Shown: positions 26,226 to 35,459, counted from the first letter of the stretch. The stretch: 64,000 nt of DNA from Sulfuricurvum kujiense DSM 16994 (GCF_000183725.1 NC_014762.1:1054001-1118000), one strand, 5' to 3'. Numbers and translations are program-made. Notes: a model not told the origin generated them from the sequence alone.

Positions 26226-27076
26226 TCTTTCGAACGGTTAGACCCGAAAAGTTGTGCCGTATCGATCTGATAAAAATCCTTGTACTCTTCGTAAAGCTCC
26301 GGAAAATGGAGTTTCAGCGCTGTGGGTGATTCGAAAAAGCGTTCGGTAACGACGGCAAAAAACTCCGCTTCGTTGTTGGCGGCATAGGCATCGAGAAGTT
26401 TGTACTTTCCCCACCCGCGGTTTTTAAGGGTGATGGAACTAAGACGGTCGAACTCCTTATGCAGGGTGTTTACCCATCCGTCGTATTTGGAGTTCTCAAT
26501 CGGCGGTATCCCGTCGATCGCACCGTCCATAAAATCGATTTCATGGGCAAACTCATGGATGATGACGTTGTTATGACGCATATGGTAGGACTCTTTTTTG
26601 GCTTCGTGCCATGTGATAACGACCGTATCGTTTGCCGATTGCCCCTCTATCATAAACTGTTCTTTGGCGTATATCCCTCCGGATGAGCGCACATGGTTGA
26701 TCATGACGGAGTGGGGATAGATGATGATCGTTTTGAGATTGTCATAGCAGTTTTGGGTATTTTTCCCCAGAAGCAGCAGACAAGCGTAAAAAGCGATAAT
26801 CACTTTCATCTCATCGCTCACATGTAGACCTATCCCTATAAACTCTTTGGAATGGATGAAATAGACGATGGAACGCTGAATTTTTTGCCGATCTTCATCG
26901 GTGAGCTTTCGGTAATGGGGCGTTTTGTCGAGAAAGAGGGTGTACTCTTCTTTGAAAGGGATTTTTTTGATCTCCTCTAAGCGTTTTTGTCGCCGAAAAT
27001 CGTTGTAGAACAGCCCCGCAAAAAAGAAGGTTCCCAAAGCGGCGAAGATGAGGAGGAGGGCGAGGCTGTAATCCAT
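26222..27076 (-). CDS. mtfA: Zinc-dependent peptidase, MtfA family
   Basis: 284 residues with an N-terminal hydrophobic helix. The zinc site is HEFAH (H174 and H178) in IIHEFAHEIDFMDG, with a later Glu region (NNEAEFFAVVTERFFESP) typical of M90/MtfA peptidases. In E. coli, MtfA acts on the Mlc regulator and sugar uptake, but here the target is unknown. It shares one base with the thpR start and is the last gene of a three-gene minus-strand group. Confidence 0.9.
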   Translation of the reverse strand: MDYSLALLLIFAALGTFFFAGLFYNDFRRQKRLEEIKKIPFKEEYTLFLDKTPHYRKLTDEDRQKIQRSIVYFIHSKEFIGIGLHVSDEMKVIIAFYACLLLLGKNTQNCYDNLKTIIIYPHSVMINHVRSSGGIYAKEQFMIEGQSANDTVVITWHEAKKESYHMRHNNVIIHEFAHEIDFMDGAIDGIPPIENSKYDGWVNTLHKEFDRLSSITLKNRGWGKYKLLDAYAANNEAEFFAVVTERFFESPTALKLHFPELYEEYKDFYQIDTAQLFGSNRSKD

Positions 27077-27582
27077 CAGTTAAAAGGGCTCCATTTTTTT
27101 AGTATTTCGTATTGGGCTCCGGTCGGATACAGATGACTTTGATACAGTGCGATTTTCGGCTCAAGTATCCCTATAGGCGTTTGGGATGACCCCTCCAAAC
27201 AATTAAAAAATGCAGACGGCTCAACGATGTTTTTGACGCGCATCAGTGTTACATGAGGATTCAGGACAACGTGTTCCAGTCCGAGTAGAGATGCAAGCTG
27301 ATCGTACAGATGCTGAAGAGTTGGGTTGTATGTCGTTGTGACAAAGACGCGGCTGTTGGCGAAATAATCAAACCGGGTTAATTCGGATACGGTAAACGTG
27401 AACTGAAAGTGTGAAAGTTTTTCGATCAGTTCATCGGCATTAAATCGCTCTCCTAAAAAAGCGATAGTGATATGGAGGTGCTTTTCGTCTCGCCATCGTC
27501 CCTCTAAAAGCGGCGAGAAATCAGATCGGATTTTCTCATAGTCGTAGAGGCGAACCGGAACGGCAAGGAACAGGCGGTTCAT
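27076..27582 (-). CDS. thpR: RNA 2',3'-cyclic phosphodiesterase
   Basis: 168-residue 2H phosphoesterase. The two catalytic HxT motifs are in HLHITIAFLGE near residue 36 and NPHVTLMRV near residue 123. Family members open 2',3'-cyclic phosphates and were first seen as 2'-5' RNA ligases. It lies between the DUF234 gene (10-base gap) and mtfA (1-base overlap) in one transcript. Confidence 0.92.
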   Translation of the reverse strand: MNRLFLAVPVRLYDYEKIRSDFSPLLEGRWRDEKHLHITIAFLGERFNADELIEKLSHFQFTFTVSELTRFDYFANSRVFVTTTYNPTLQHLYDQLASLLGLEHVVLNPHVTLMRVKNIVEPSAFFNCLEGSSQTPIGILEPKIALYQSHLYPTGAQYEILKKWSPFN

Positions 27583-27592
27583 AATAGGATCA

Positions 27593-28507
27593 TCAGTATT
27601 TTTTGTTGGTATTGACGAGGAGATCTTTTTCGCTCAGATCTTCCATCAGTGATTTGAGATTTTTGAGAGAATAGAGTTTCAGGGTATCGCTTTTTTCTTT
27701 TTTGAACTCGCTTGAAAATCCGCTTTTGGAGAAGATGACGTAGATGTCGGCCGTGAGTTCCGCTTTCGCACATTTTTCCTGAAGTTTGGAGAGTTCGCTT
27801 TTATTGGCTTTGGATTTCGCGTATTTGCACGATCCCGCGATCACTTTTCCCCCTTTGGTTTTAGCCAAAATTTCGATTTCGTTTGTTTTGTCCCAGTAGG
27901 AGCCGATTTTGGCTATCCAGTCCTCTTTGTAACTTTGTTTGACGAGGGCGATAACGAGTCCTTCGTAGATTTGATCGAAAAAGCTTTGCTTGGTGTTTTC
28001 CCATTTCTCTTTCATCTCTTTAAAATCCCCCTCTTTGATCCCCTTGTAATACGGTGATACGGAAGAGAACCAGAAACGGTAAAACGGAGCGTTAAAGATG
28101 AGCCGGTCACTTTTTTCTTCGTTCTCATCGATTGGGTCTGCTTGGGATTCCTGGCGGCTCAGAAGGCCGAATTTGATTAAAAAAGCAGCGGATTCTTCAC
28201 CCTCTTTGCGGCTGAGATCGGCACGTCGGTAGGCAGAGTGTTCGCGTCGGTCGCCCAGCGCGACGGCAGAGAGGAGGGCATGGTGCGCTTTGTTGCTTTG
28301 GGTGATTTTGGTCAAATCGGCATGGATATAGCGGTAGTTTTTCAGAACCTTCTCTTCGATCAGCTCTTCGAGCGGTTTGGAGAGATCGACACTGTATCCC
28401 ATACCTCCGAACACGGCAAAATACTCTATCGCTTTTTCGATATCGGTTGCGTTGTTTTGAAAACAAAATGATCGAAATTGCTGAAGAAGGGAAGGGTGTT
28501 TGTTCAT
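27593..28507 (-). CDS. DUF234 domain protein without its usual ATPase half
   Basis: 304 residues. Residues 1-130 form a helical, winged-helix-like region. The C-terminal half matches DUF234, a PD-(D/E)xK nuclease-like fold, with KTNEIEILAKTKGGKVIAGSCK holding the Asp/Glu-x-Lys pattern. DUF234 normally follows an archaeal-type DEXX/AAA ATPase domain, which is missing here. Role unknown; nucleic-acid binding is inferred. Confidence 0.65.
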   Translation of the reverse strand: MNKHPSLLQQFRSFCFQNNATDIEKAIEYFAVFGGMGYSVDLSKPLEELIEEKVLKNYRYIHADLTKITQSNKAHHALLSAVALGDRREHSAYRRADLSRKEGEESAAFLIKFGLLSRQESQADPIDENEEKSDRLIFNAPFYRFWFSSVSPYYKGIKEGDFKEMKEKWENTKQSFFDQIYEGLVIALVKQSYKEDWIAKIGSYWDKTNEIEILAKTKGGKVIAGSCKYAKSKANKSELSKLQEKCAKAELTADIYVIFSKSGFSSEFKKEKSDTLKLYSLKNLKSLMEDLSEKDLLVNTNKKY

Positions 28508-28596
28508 AAAGGGAAGCCTTGAGTACTTTTTCAGTATTATATCCTACGGATCAGGAACGGTATAATAAAGTACAGAAACAGCAGGGCGGCGAAATC

Positions 28597-29967
28597 ATGG
28601 ATTATATTATCCTTTATGTAGGATTGGTGGCATCGGCACAAGCCGTAACGATGCTTCATATGCTTTATTGGCGGAGAAATCACAGCACCGTACTTGCATG
28701 GTCGATGGCGATTCTCATGTTTCCGTTTCCCGCATTCATCCTCTATTTTATTTTCGGAAATCGAAAAATACGTCAAAAATGCAAAAAAAAGGTTTTGAAT
28801 CTTCGCACGCTTCATCCCACGAAAATGACAGAACTTAACCCCATTGAAACGGTACTCTCCTCACATGCCATTTCGAACACGACACCGCACAATGAGCTTC
28901 AATTGTACTTTGAGGGCGTTGAGGCTTATACTATCTTGATGAATGAGATCGAAAATGCACGCGAATCAATCTATATCAGCACCTATATTTTGCAAAATGA
29001 CTCAACGTCCGAACCAATTTTAAAAGCATTGACGCAAAAAGCGTTAGAGGGACTTGATGTTAGAATACTGATCGATAGTGTCGGCTCCTTTGAGCTCTAT
29101 TTTAATCAGCGTCCGCTCCAAACTTTGAGAAATGCCGGAGGAAAAGCGGTATTTTTTATGCCTATTTTAAAACACCCGCTGAAAAACTACATCAATCTGC
29201 GCAATCACCGTAAAATATATATGTTTGACGAACGTATCGTACTCACTGGAGGGATGAATCTGGAGGAGCAGTATCTTGGGCCTAAGCCGATGAAAAAACG
29301 GTGGGTCGATATGATGTTTCGCCTTGAAGGGGATGCTGTTGTGACGTACTTAGAAATTTTTTATGCCGACTATGAATATGCGACGGGGCAAAAAAGTAGT
29401 GTAATAAAAAAGGAAGTAAACGGCATCGGCAACAGCCGTGTTCAAGTCGTCCCGTCCGGTCCGGATATGAGCGGCGACGCTTTGTATGAAGCACTGCTCA
29501 ATGCCATCTATTCGGCACGGCAGAGAGTATGGATCGTTACCCCTTATTTCGTCCCCGATGAGACAATCTTACGCGCTCTGATCATTGCCAAACACAAAGG
29601 GGTCGATGTACGATTGATCACGCCGCAGATAACGAATCACTGGATTGCCGACATAGGACGGAGCAGTTATATGCGAGAGGCTGAAGAGAACGGTATAGGT
29701 GTAATGCTCTACCAGGGAAACATGCTTCATACCAAAGCTGTCTTGATTGATGATTATTCGGTGATGCTCGGGTCGGTCAATATTGATAACCGGAGTTTGT
29801 TCCTTAATTATGAAGTGGTCAGTTTCGTCTATTCTCCGCCGATTATCACTCAGATGGAAGAGTGGATAAAAAGCCTTATGAAACATTCGATAATAGGAAT
29901 GAAAAAAGGATCAAAAAAAAGGCTCATCATGGAAAACTTTATGCGTATCTTTTCACCCCAACTGTAG
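28597..29967 (+). CDS. cls: Cardiolipin synthase (phospholipase D family)
   Basis: 456 residues. Two N-terminal membrane helices (PLDc_N) lead into two PLD domains, each with an HKD motif: HRKIYMFDERIVLTGGMN and HTKAVLIDDYSVMLGSVN. The enzyme joins phosphatidylglycerols, or PG and PE, into cardiolipin at the inner membrane. A TATAAT box at 28561-28566 places the transcript start near 28573, so I use ATG 28597 and not earlier in-frame codons. It is followed 11 bases later by the EEP gene. Confidence 0.92.
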   Translation: MDYIILYVGLVASAQAVTMLHMLYWRRNHSTVLAWSMAILMFPFPAFILYFIFGNRKIRQKCKKKVLNLRTLHPTKMTELNPIETVLSSHAISNTTPHNELQLYFEGVEAYTILMNEIENARESIYISTYILQNDSTSEPILKALTQKALEGLDVRILIDSVGSFELYFNQRPLQTLRNAGGKAVFFMPILKHPLKNYINLRNHRKIYMFDERIVLTGGMNLEEQYLGPKPMKKRWVDMMFRLEGDAVVTYLEIFYADYEYATGQKSSVIKKEVNGIGNSRVQVVPSGPDMSGDALYEALLNAIYSARQRVWIVTPYFVPDETILRALIIAKHKGVDVRLITPQITNHWIADIGRSSYMREAEENGIGVMLYQGNMLHTKAVLIDDYSVMLGSVNIDNRSLFLNYEVVSFVYSPPIITQMEEWIKSLMKHSIIGMKKGSKKRLIMENFMRIFSPQL

Positions 29968-29978
29968 AGTAAATTGTT

Positions 29979-30710
29979 ATGCCCGGGATAATTCGCCATA
30001 TTTGTGAACCGCATGAAGAAAATCGGTTACCTGAGGATTTCGGACTTTTGTGCTGGAATGTCCAGAAGAAGAATCTCGGATACCGGTTTAACCGCTTTTT
30101 TTCTGAACTGCTTGAGCATTACAAGATTGATATTTTGGCGTTTCAGGAGGTAAAACTCAATCTTTCTTCTGCATCATTGCCGGGAAAATTTCATTTTTCC
30201 TGTGCACCGAATATCCGATTTTTGAACCATGTATACGGAGTTTTAAACGGTTCCTGCATCCCTGAAAACAATAGTTTCTCGATTCTCTCTTCCCATCGCG
30301 AGGGGATGATCCAAACCCGAAAAAGTGCGATTTTTTCAACCTACACGCTCTACAGCGGTGAGCCACTTTTACTGCTTAACCTTCATGCGATCAATTTCAG
30401 AGCGGATAATATCTACCACAAAGAGATCGAACTCATCTTTGATGCGATACGCCACCACCAGGGGGCGATGATCGTGACGGGGGATTTTAACAGTTGGAAT
30501 AAACAGCGGATGGAATATCTGATGAAGCTCTCGGAAGCTTTGGATCTAAAAAACAGCGAGATCGAACACAGCCACTTGATTAAATCGTTTATGAATCATA
30601 AACTGGATCATATATTTTATCGGGGGCTGCAATTGATCGAGAGCCGTGCCGTCGATGTCCAACATCTTTCAGATCATAATGCGTTGTATGCCCGCTTTCG
30701 CTCTGTGTAG
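29979..30710 (+). CDS. Endonuclease/exonuclease/phosphatase family protein
   Basis: 243 residues of the EEP fold. Catalytic blocks are LLCWNVQKKN at the start, DILAFQEVKL with the metal Glu, IVTGDFNSWN, and the C-terminal HLSDHNALYARF with the Asp-His pair. It resembles the YafD-like group. The substrate may be a nucleic acid, phospholipid or phosphoester. Proximity to cls could hint at lipid metabolism but is weak evidence. It converges on the next gene with a 2-base gap. Confidence 0.83.
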   Translation: MPGIIRHICEPHEENRLPEDFGLLCWNVQKKNLGYRFNRFFSELLEHYKIDILAFQEVKLNLSSASLPGKFHFSCAPNIRFLNHVYGVLNGSCIPENNSFSILSSHREGMIQTRKSAIFSTYTLYSGEPLLLLNLHAINFRADNIYHKEIELIFDAIRHHQGAMIVTGDFNSWNKQRMEYLMKLSEALDLKNSEIEHSHLIKSFMNHKLDHIFYRGLQLIESRAVDVQHLSDHNALYARFRSV

Positions 30711-30712
30711 TC

Positions 30713-31288
30713 TTATTTGCGGTCGAAATGATAAATCGAACTGTTTTGGAGGGGCTTTTTCTCTTTCCAGCTCAGATAGGATGATTTTAGGTGTTTTCCC
30801 TCATTTGAGATTTCATGTATGATCTGATGGACATGGTCTTCATCCGATCGGCACAGCTCAGTGCTCATATCGCAGTCGAATACAAACCGTTCCGGTGTGC
30901 TCTCTTTGAAATTCGCCAGAAATTCCGGCTGATTTTGTTTGGAGCAGTAATGGGTTGCTTTGAGGTTGGTACACGCGATATCTTTGCAATGATACATGGT
31001 GACCATCTGCTTTGAGGTATTGGGGAGGAGGTCTTCTTGGATCGTCACTTCGCCTCCGATCAGTTTGAACGCCATAGCCGTTGTGTCGGTTCCTGCCAGA
31101 GGCAAAACTGCTTTATGTTTATACGATTCCGTACCGGTCTGTGCTTCGGAGGGTGAGAGTTTCCACTCACCGCTCAAAGCGGCGTCCATCCAGTCAAACA
31201 GCTCCCATGCGGTTGTATTTTCGGCCGCATGAGCGGAGGTAATAAGAGAGAATACGGTTAGTAGCGATAATGCAAGTTTTTCGATCAT
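30713..31288 (-). CDS. Secreted protein, unknown function
   Basis: 191 residues with a signal peptide (LALSLLTVFSLITSAHA). The mature part has seven cysteines and no family I recognise. AAGGA lies 6 bases before the ATG. It follows the upstream wHTH-like gene by 9 bases, so the two are probably cotranscribed. Confidence 0.6.
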   Translation of the reverse strand: MIEKLALSLLTVFSLITSAHAAENTTAWELFDWMDAALSGEWKLSPSEAQTGTESYKHKAVLPLAGTDTTAMAFKLIGGEVTIQEDLLPNTSKQMVTMYHCKDIACTNLKATHYCSKQNQPEFLANFKESTPERFVFDCDMSTELCRSDEDHVHQIIHEISNEGKHLKSSYLSWKEKKPLQNSSIYHFDRK

Positions 31289-31297
31289 AGCTGTTCC

Positions 31298-31609
31298 TTA
31301 AAGCTTTTCGGCACCTTTTTGGGTTAGGACTACCGTCACACCGTCTTCTTTGAGTTCGATCAATCCGTCATTTTTGAGCTCGTCCATCGCGATTTGAAAA
31401 GGGCGGTCTTGCTTGGAATCGAGTTTTTTCAAAATGGCGCTGATGACGTCTTGTTTGGTCATGATATCTCCCGCAACCGAACGACTGCTTTTGAACCAGT
31501 TCATGAACATCGCTTTGATTTCATTTTTTTGGGTCGTTTCGATGTTCTCTTTTTTCGGCGGTGCTTTGCGGGCAAAACTTTGCTGATGATGTTTGTTATC
31601 CCGCGACAT
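31298..31609 (-). CDS. Small protein with winged-helix-like C-terminus
   Basis: 103 residues. The first 35 are charged and disordered-looking (HHQQSFARKAPPKKEN). The rest looks like a compact winged helix: KQDVISAILKKLDSKQDR, then ELKNDGLIELKEDGVTVVLT. No strong ribosome site precedes the ATG, so the start is uncertain. A DNA- or RNA-binding role is inferred from predicted shape only. Confidence 0.6.
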   Translation of the reverse strand: MSRDNKHHQQSFARKAPPKKENIETTQKNEIKAMFMNWFKSSRSVAGDIMTKQDVISAILKKLDSKQDRPFQIAMDELKNDGLIELKEDGVTVVLTQKGAEKL

Positions 31610-31765
31610 TGAGGGCTTTTTGTTGGTAGCTGGCGGTTTGATGAGGTATCCTTCGTATCCTTTTGTGTATCGTATTGTAGTTATTTTTGCTAAAAATTTA
31701 GATACACGATAAAATATCGATCTTTGTTAATATAATAAAATATTCTATGAGATGCAAGGGATTAG

Positions 31766-32185
31766 ATGAAAGAATTGAGCGTAACTGATTTAAAACTTGC
31801 GTTTGAACAGGATATTAAAATGGCTCTTTATACACTTGAACGATATAACATTGATGCCAATTTGGCTTTAGTCGCGTGCGATGATTACGACATCGATAAA
31901 GCGCATCTTATGGACAGTGTACGCAAAAGTGATGTTATCAAAAAAGTAAATGAACACTATATCGCTGTTTTATTCACATTTGTAGATTATATAGGGGCTA
32001 GATGTGCCTTGGAAAAACTGGTTAATCTGTATGAACAATTTGAACTCAAAGGGAGCTTGATCATATTGAGAAAGGGTGAATCGATCGATAGCGTTTGCGA
32101 ACGGTTACTGGAAGCCAATCATATTGTCCATAAAGATCCGGCCACCAAAATGTTTTGTGAGTTCGACCATATTGTCGTGCAATAG
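31766..32185 (+). CDS. Possible degenerate GGDEF-like domain protein
   Basis: 139 residues, no confident family. The order of segments (ALVACDDYD, then SVRKSDVIKKVNEHYIAVLF, then ARCALEKLVNLYE) mirrors the GGDEF fold, where the signature loop would be GGDEF; here it reads NEHY. If related, it lacks cyclase residues and could act as a binder or interaction partner. No linked domains are present. An isolated gene in an AT-rich patch. Confidence 0.5.
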   Translation: MKELSVTDLKLAFEQDIKMALYTLERYNIDANLALVACDDYDIDKAHLMDSVRKSDVIKKVNEHYIAVLFTFVDYIGARCALEKLVNLYEQFELKGSLIILRKGESIDSVCERLLEANHIVHKDPATKMFCEFDHIVVQ

Positions 32186-32231
32186 AATTTAGAAAATAAA
32201 GAGTCCGACTTGAATTGCTTTGGGCTTTTTG

Positions 32232-32411
32232 TTATCGGGCAAATTTTTTACGCATCATTCTAACATGGAATATCGATATCACCCCGATTACCGTCATAAG
32301 GATGGCGAAGCGGTACGTATCCAGTCCGCTTGACTTGGCACCGATAGCGAATCCGAAAAGCAGAAGCAGAAAAAAAGTCATAAATCGAGAATAAAGTTTA
32401 GTTGTTTTCAT
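32232..32411 (-). CDS. 59-residue two-helix membrane protein
   Basis: Starts MKTTKLYSRFM and ends RMMRKKFAR. Two hydrophobic stretches (TFFLLLLFGFAIGA and AILMTVIGVISIF) are separated by a short polar loop, with basic ends. No family is recognised. The ribosome site is weak (TGAGC), so confidence is moderate. Confidence 0.5.
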   Translation of the reverse strand: MKTTKLYSRFMTFFLLLLFGFAIGAKSSGLDTYRFAILMTVIGVISIFHVRMMRKKFAR

Positions 32412-32607
32412 TAAAAAAGCTCATTTAAAAATTGTCAGAAACCATATCGGCAAAAAAAATATTTTATTAATGCCATTCTACAAAAATATTCCCTTTTCCT
32501 GATCTAAAATTTATATTTATTGCATTGATTTTGAAGTAATAAAAAAAGTAACATTAATTTAATTTTATTAGTTGTAAAGTGTTATATTTAACGGAAAGGA
32601 CGTTGCT

Positions 32608-32805
32608 ATGAAATCTGAATGCGGCTTTTGCAAAAGTGAAGATGTAGAAACGGCGTGGGTAGATGGAGACATGGTCGTCATGTGCCCGATTTGCGGTATG
32701 GAATCGGTAGTCCTATACCCAGAATCCATAAATTACTTCAATTCCGAGATAAACGATGAGTACGCTTCTTATCAGAGGGACAAGAGTGTCAGATTCCATG
32801 CTTAA
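32608..32805 (+). CDS. Small zinc-ribbon protein
   Basis: 65 residues with two CxxC knuckles, CGFC at residues 5-8 and CPIC at about 31-34, which would hold one zinc ion. The rest is acidic. GGAAAGGA precedes the ATG. Unknown function; such proteins often bind nucleic acid or protein partners. Confidence 0.65.
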   Translation: MKSECGFCKSEDVETAWVDGDMVVMCPICGMESVVLYPESINYFNSEINDEYASYQRDKSVRFHA

Positions 32806-32915
32806 AAGCCTTTTCTTTCTCCGGATAGGTAATTAAACCTGTCCATTCTTTTCTCCTAACCCTTTCTCAAAAAAGCGTATCCGATTATTCTTTGTTGCTG
32901 AGAAAGTTATTACCT

Positions 32916-33269
32916 TTATATATTGAAATAATAAAGGGTCTTTCCGCATTCTGTACAGTAAATTTCTCTTTTAAATATCTCGTTTTTCAACGGTCGGATA
33001 TCCAGAGTGTTAGTTTCGCATCTCGAACATGTAACAATGTCGCCTTGAACGCTATCAGGGTATTTTTCCCGATACCAGTTATATGTTTTTTTATCATAAG
33101 AGGCAGAACCTTTCAACGTGTTTTTGAAAAGTGCGAGAGGAAGCAGCATTATTAATCCTCCCGTTATGAGGAAAAGGATACTGAATTCAGAGAGAAGAGA
33201 GAAAAACATTACTCCCGCCCCCAGAGGCATACAAACTGAACTGATCATGATAGAAGTTTTATTTTCCAT
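32916..33269 (-). CDS. Membrane protein with C-terminal zinc ribbon
   Basis: 117 residues. Two membrane helices (ISSVCMPLGAGVMFFSLLS and ILFLITGGLIMLLPLALF) are followed by a cytoplasmic tail with two CxxC pairs (CSRC and CTEC). I use ATG 33269, which follows a G-rich ribosome site. No known family. The neighbouring gene also encodes a two-CxxC protein, but on the other strand. Confidence 0.6.
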   Translation of the reverse strand: MENKTSIMISSVCMPLGAGVMFFSLLSEFSILFLITGGLIMLLPLALFKNTLKGSASYDKKTYNWYREKYPDSVQGDIVTCSRCETNTLDIRPLKNEIFKREIYCTECGKTLYYFNI

Positions 33270-33418
33270 ATCTGTCCCCCCGTTTATATTAAAATTTAAC
33301 AATGGATGTTTGGTATTATGATTAAGATCGACTTACAGTAGTGTAAATAAGTTTAGTTAGTTTATGTTTCTAATTGGTTGCTATGCTGAATATGAGAGTG
33401 AGCGGCAGAACGTTATTT

Positions 33419-33673
33419 TTAAAAAGGGTTGCTAATCTCTTCGGAAGGGGTTGTCTCAATACGATCGGGTAAATTTTTATCCCGTTTCAGCGCATCGACT
33501 GAGGCATCGATAAGGCGTTTTAGCGTTAGGGCAGATTCAAGCCCGTGACGGTCTTTTGTAAGTTCTAGCGAGCCGTAGATCGAGATACGGTCCAAACGGT
33601 TTTCGACAGTCAGATTATCGATTTGAAATGATTCCGCTTCGTTTTCGTATGCCATAAAAGATTGTGTGGGCAT
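33419..33673 (-). CDS. Small protein downstream of the nuclease gene
   Basis: 84 residues, not recognised. It begins MPTQSFMAYENEAESFQIDN and has a helical middle (LESALTLKRLIDASVDALKR). It follows the nuclease stop by one base, so it is cotranscribed. There is no signal peptide. A nuclease inhibitor is one possibility, but nothing in the sequence shows it. Confidence 0.6.
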   Translation of the reverse strand: MPTQSFMAYENEAESFQIDNLTVENRLDRISIYGSLELTKDRHGLESALTLKRLIDASVDALKRDKNLPDRIETTPSEEISNPF

Positions 33674-33674
33674 T

Positions 33675-34505
33675 TTAGAACATCCGTTTTAAAAGTTTTT
33701 CGATTAAATATATTATATCCTTATTCGTCGTATTGTTGTACGAACCGCCGCGACGCTCCTGCGGGTCGGGCAAATCCATCGTATTTTCTTTTGCGCTTGA
33801 ACTCATTTTTGGGAAAAGGTTCAGTCCGCTTATTTGCTCGAGTCGGGCAATACTGAGAACTTCATACTCATCACTGGCGGCGTTGGTAACGATATAGGCG
33901 GCACCCTGTCCGCTGGAAGGATCATAGATCGCTTTGTAGAGCTTGGTCGGCACCAATACTCTTCCGCCTATACGTTTGATCTGTGAACCGCTGAAGATGG
34001 GTCCTGTAATAATATAGAGCTCGCCTTTTTGATTTGTCAGATAGCGCGTAGCACTTTCGATCGCCGACCATATTCCGCGATTGTTTTCGGAATTTTGGGG
34101 AACCATATTCGCGAGGGTAAAGCACTCATGCTGAGATTTTTTGCTTCCCATGTCGGCTGCGGGTGCCAAATGTCCGCGATCATATCCTGATCTGGCATAA
34201 TCGGAGAGCTCGGCACGTTCATCGCCCTTTAACCGCTCTTCGGGATGAAAATCGTTCGTTCGTTTGCTCTTATGGCGCAATCTTTCTTTAGTGAGATGCT
34301 CAGCGCTCCATAAAGGTGTTCGAGAGACTCCCGAGTGCATAACTGCAAAGCTGCTGTAACATAGCTCTTGGGTTTTCGGAAGTAGTTTGGCGTTTAAAAT
34401 ATCGGGTGCTTCGTTGCCGAAATAGAGCCCGTCACATTGGGTCGGAGCACTGAATAAAGAGGCAGAAAGGAGTAGAGAACTGCAAAAAGAGAGTAATAAT
34501 TTCAT
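33675..34505 (-). CDS. Secreted DNA/RNA non-specific endonuclease (NUC1/NucA type)
   Basis: 276 residues with a signal peptide ending around FSAPTQC. The catalytic DRGH motif is in SGYDRGHLAPAADM, and the metal Asn lies in ANMVPQNSENNRGIWSAIE, as in Serratia nuclease relatives. It would cut DNA and RNA outside the cytoplasm. It is probably in one transcript with the upstream GT9 gene and the short gene after it. Confidence 0.92.
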   Translation of the reverse strand: MKLLLSFCSSLLLSASLFSAPTQCDGLYFGNEAPDILNAKLLPKTQELCYSSFAVMHSGVSRTPLWSAEHLTKERLRHKSKRTNDFHPEERLKGDERAELSDYARSGYDRGHLAPAADMGSKKSQHECFTLANMVPQNSENNRGIWSAIESATRYLTNQKGELYIITGPIFSGSQIKRIGGRVLVPTKLYKAIYDPSSGQGAAYIVTNAASDEYEVLSIARLEQISGLNLFPKMSSSAKENTMDLPDPQERRGGSYNNTTNKDIIYLIEKLLKRMF

Positions 34506-34525
34506 GGACGAAGTTTACCATTATT

Positions 34526-35452
34526 TCATCCTCTCGTTTGTTTCATTACATCCGTATTTAAAATAAAATCGACTACCCATGAAACGCCTTCATTCTCTCT
34601 TTCACCAAGCAAGATTAAATTTTTAGTATGGGGGTAGGTCCATCTGCCCATTGTAGCAAGGGAAAATCCGGGTTCTTTATTTTCTTCGAGTTTGGCTTTT
34701 CTAACGGCATCCCAAATCACCATGGCCGGTCTTTCGAATGCGGCTGCTATATGCGATGGCCCTGTATCGAACCCGACATATATGTCACATGCCCATATTA
34801 AAGCCATCATTTCCCTGACAGTTGTGTTCATAGGGGTAAATATCGGCAGCGCTTTATGATTAAATTTATCATGTCCTATTTGAAAAAAACCTGCGTCATC
34901 GCTTAGCTTTTGAATAATCATCAACCATTTTCTTTCGTACCAATCACTCTCTTGAAGCGGAGATGAATTTCCATAAGGACATAATGCGACCAAGGGTCTC
35001 GGTAAATGGCTCAATGTCTCCAGTGCGGCTTGCTTTTCCTCTTTTGTAAGGTATAAATCACCATGCAGTTTTCGCGGCTTTAGTCCAAAAGGCGCACAGA
35101 TATTTTCAGTAATATGGCCTAATTGGGGGAAATTGTCCATCTCAGCGGAAACTTCACGCATGATTTTTATATCAATAAGATCTGCATTGATAATCTCTTT
35201 AATATACGGATTTTCATCGAGTATGGGATAGTGTCTCTCGTTGAGAGCGATAGTCTCTTCCGTATAAAAATGGGGAGCAGTTAAAATTTTAAGAGGTCTA
35301 CCAAGTTTGAGGGCGTAAGCTTCTATCAATCGCGTATATACAACCATACTTCCCAATGCCGCCCAACTGGGAAGGGATAGATCACATCCGTATTGAGAAG
35401 CATATTTTCGGCTATAGTAAAACGGCTCCGTTTCTAGAAAACGCTTTTCCAT
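34526..35452 (-). CDS. Glycosyltransferase family 9 (heptosyltransferase-like)
   Basis: 308 residues. The C-terminal donor-binding block GFDTGPSHIAAAFERPAMVIW is characteristic of GT9 heptosyltransferases, and PRPLVALCPYGNSS matches the second Rossmann domain start. It would transfer a sugar, often heptose, onto lipopolysaccharide core or another acceptor. It lies away from any LPS cluster here. The ribosome site is weak. Confidence 0.82.
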   Translation of the reverse strand: MEKRFLETEPFYYSRKYASQYGCDLSLPSWAALGSMVVYTRLIEAYALKLGRPLKILTAPHFYTEETIALNERHYPILDENPYIKEIINADLIDIKIMREVSAEMDNFPQLGHITENICAPFGLKPRKLHGDLYLTKEEKQAALETLSHLPRPLVALCPYGNSSPLQESDWYERKWLMIIQKLSDDAGFFQIGHDKFNHKALPIFTPMNTTVREMMALIWACDIYVGFDTGPSHIAAAFERPAMVIWDAVRKAKLEENKEPGFSLATMGRWTYPHTKNLILLGERENEGVSWVVDFILNTDVMKQTRG

Positions 35453-35459
35453 TTATCTT

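Noticed and set aside
28519-28596. A longer cardiolipin synthase start
   Set aside because: A TATAAT promoter box lies inside this stretch, and the family start fits ATG 28597.
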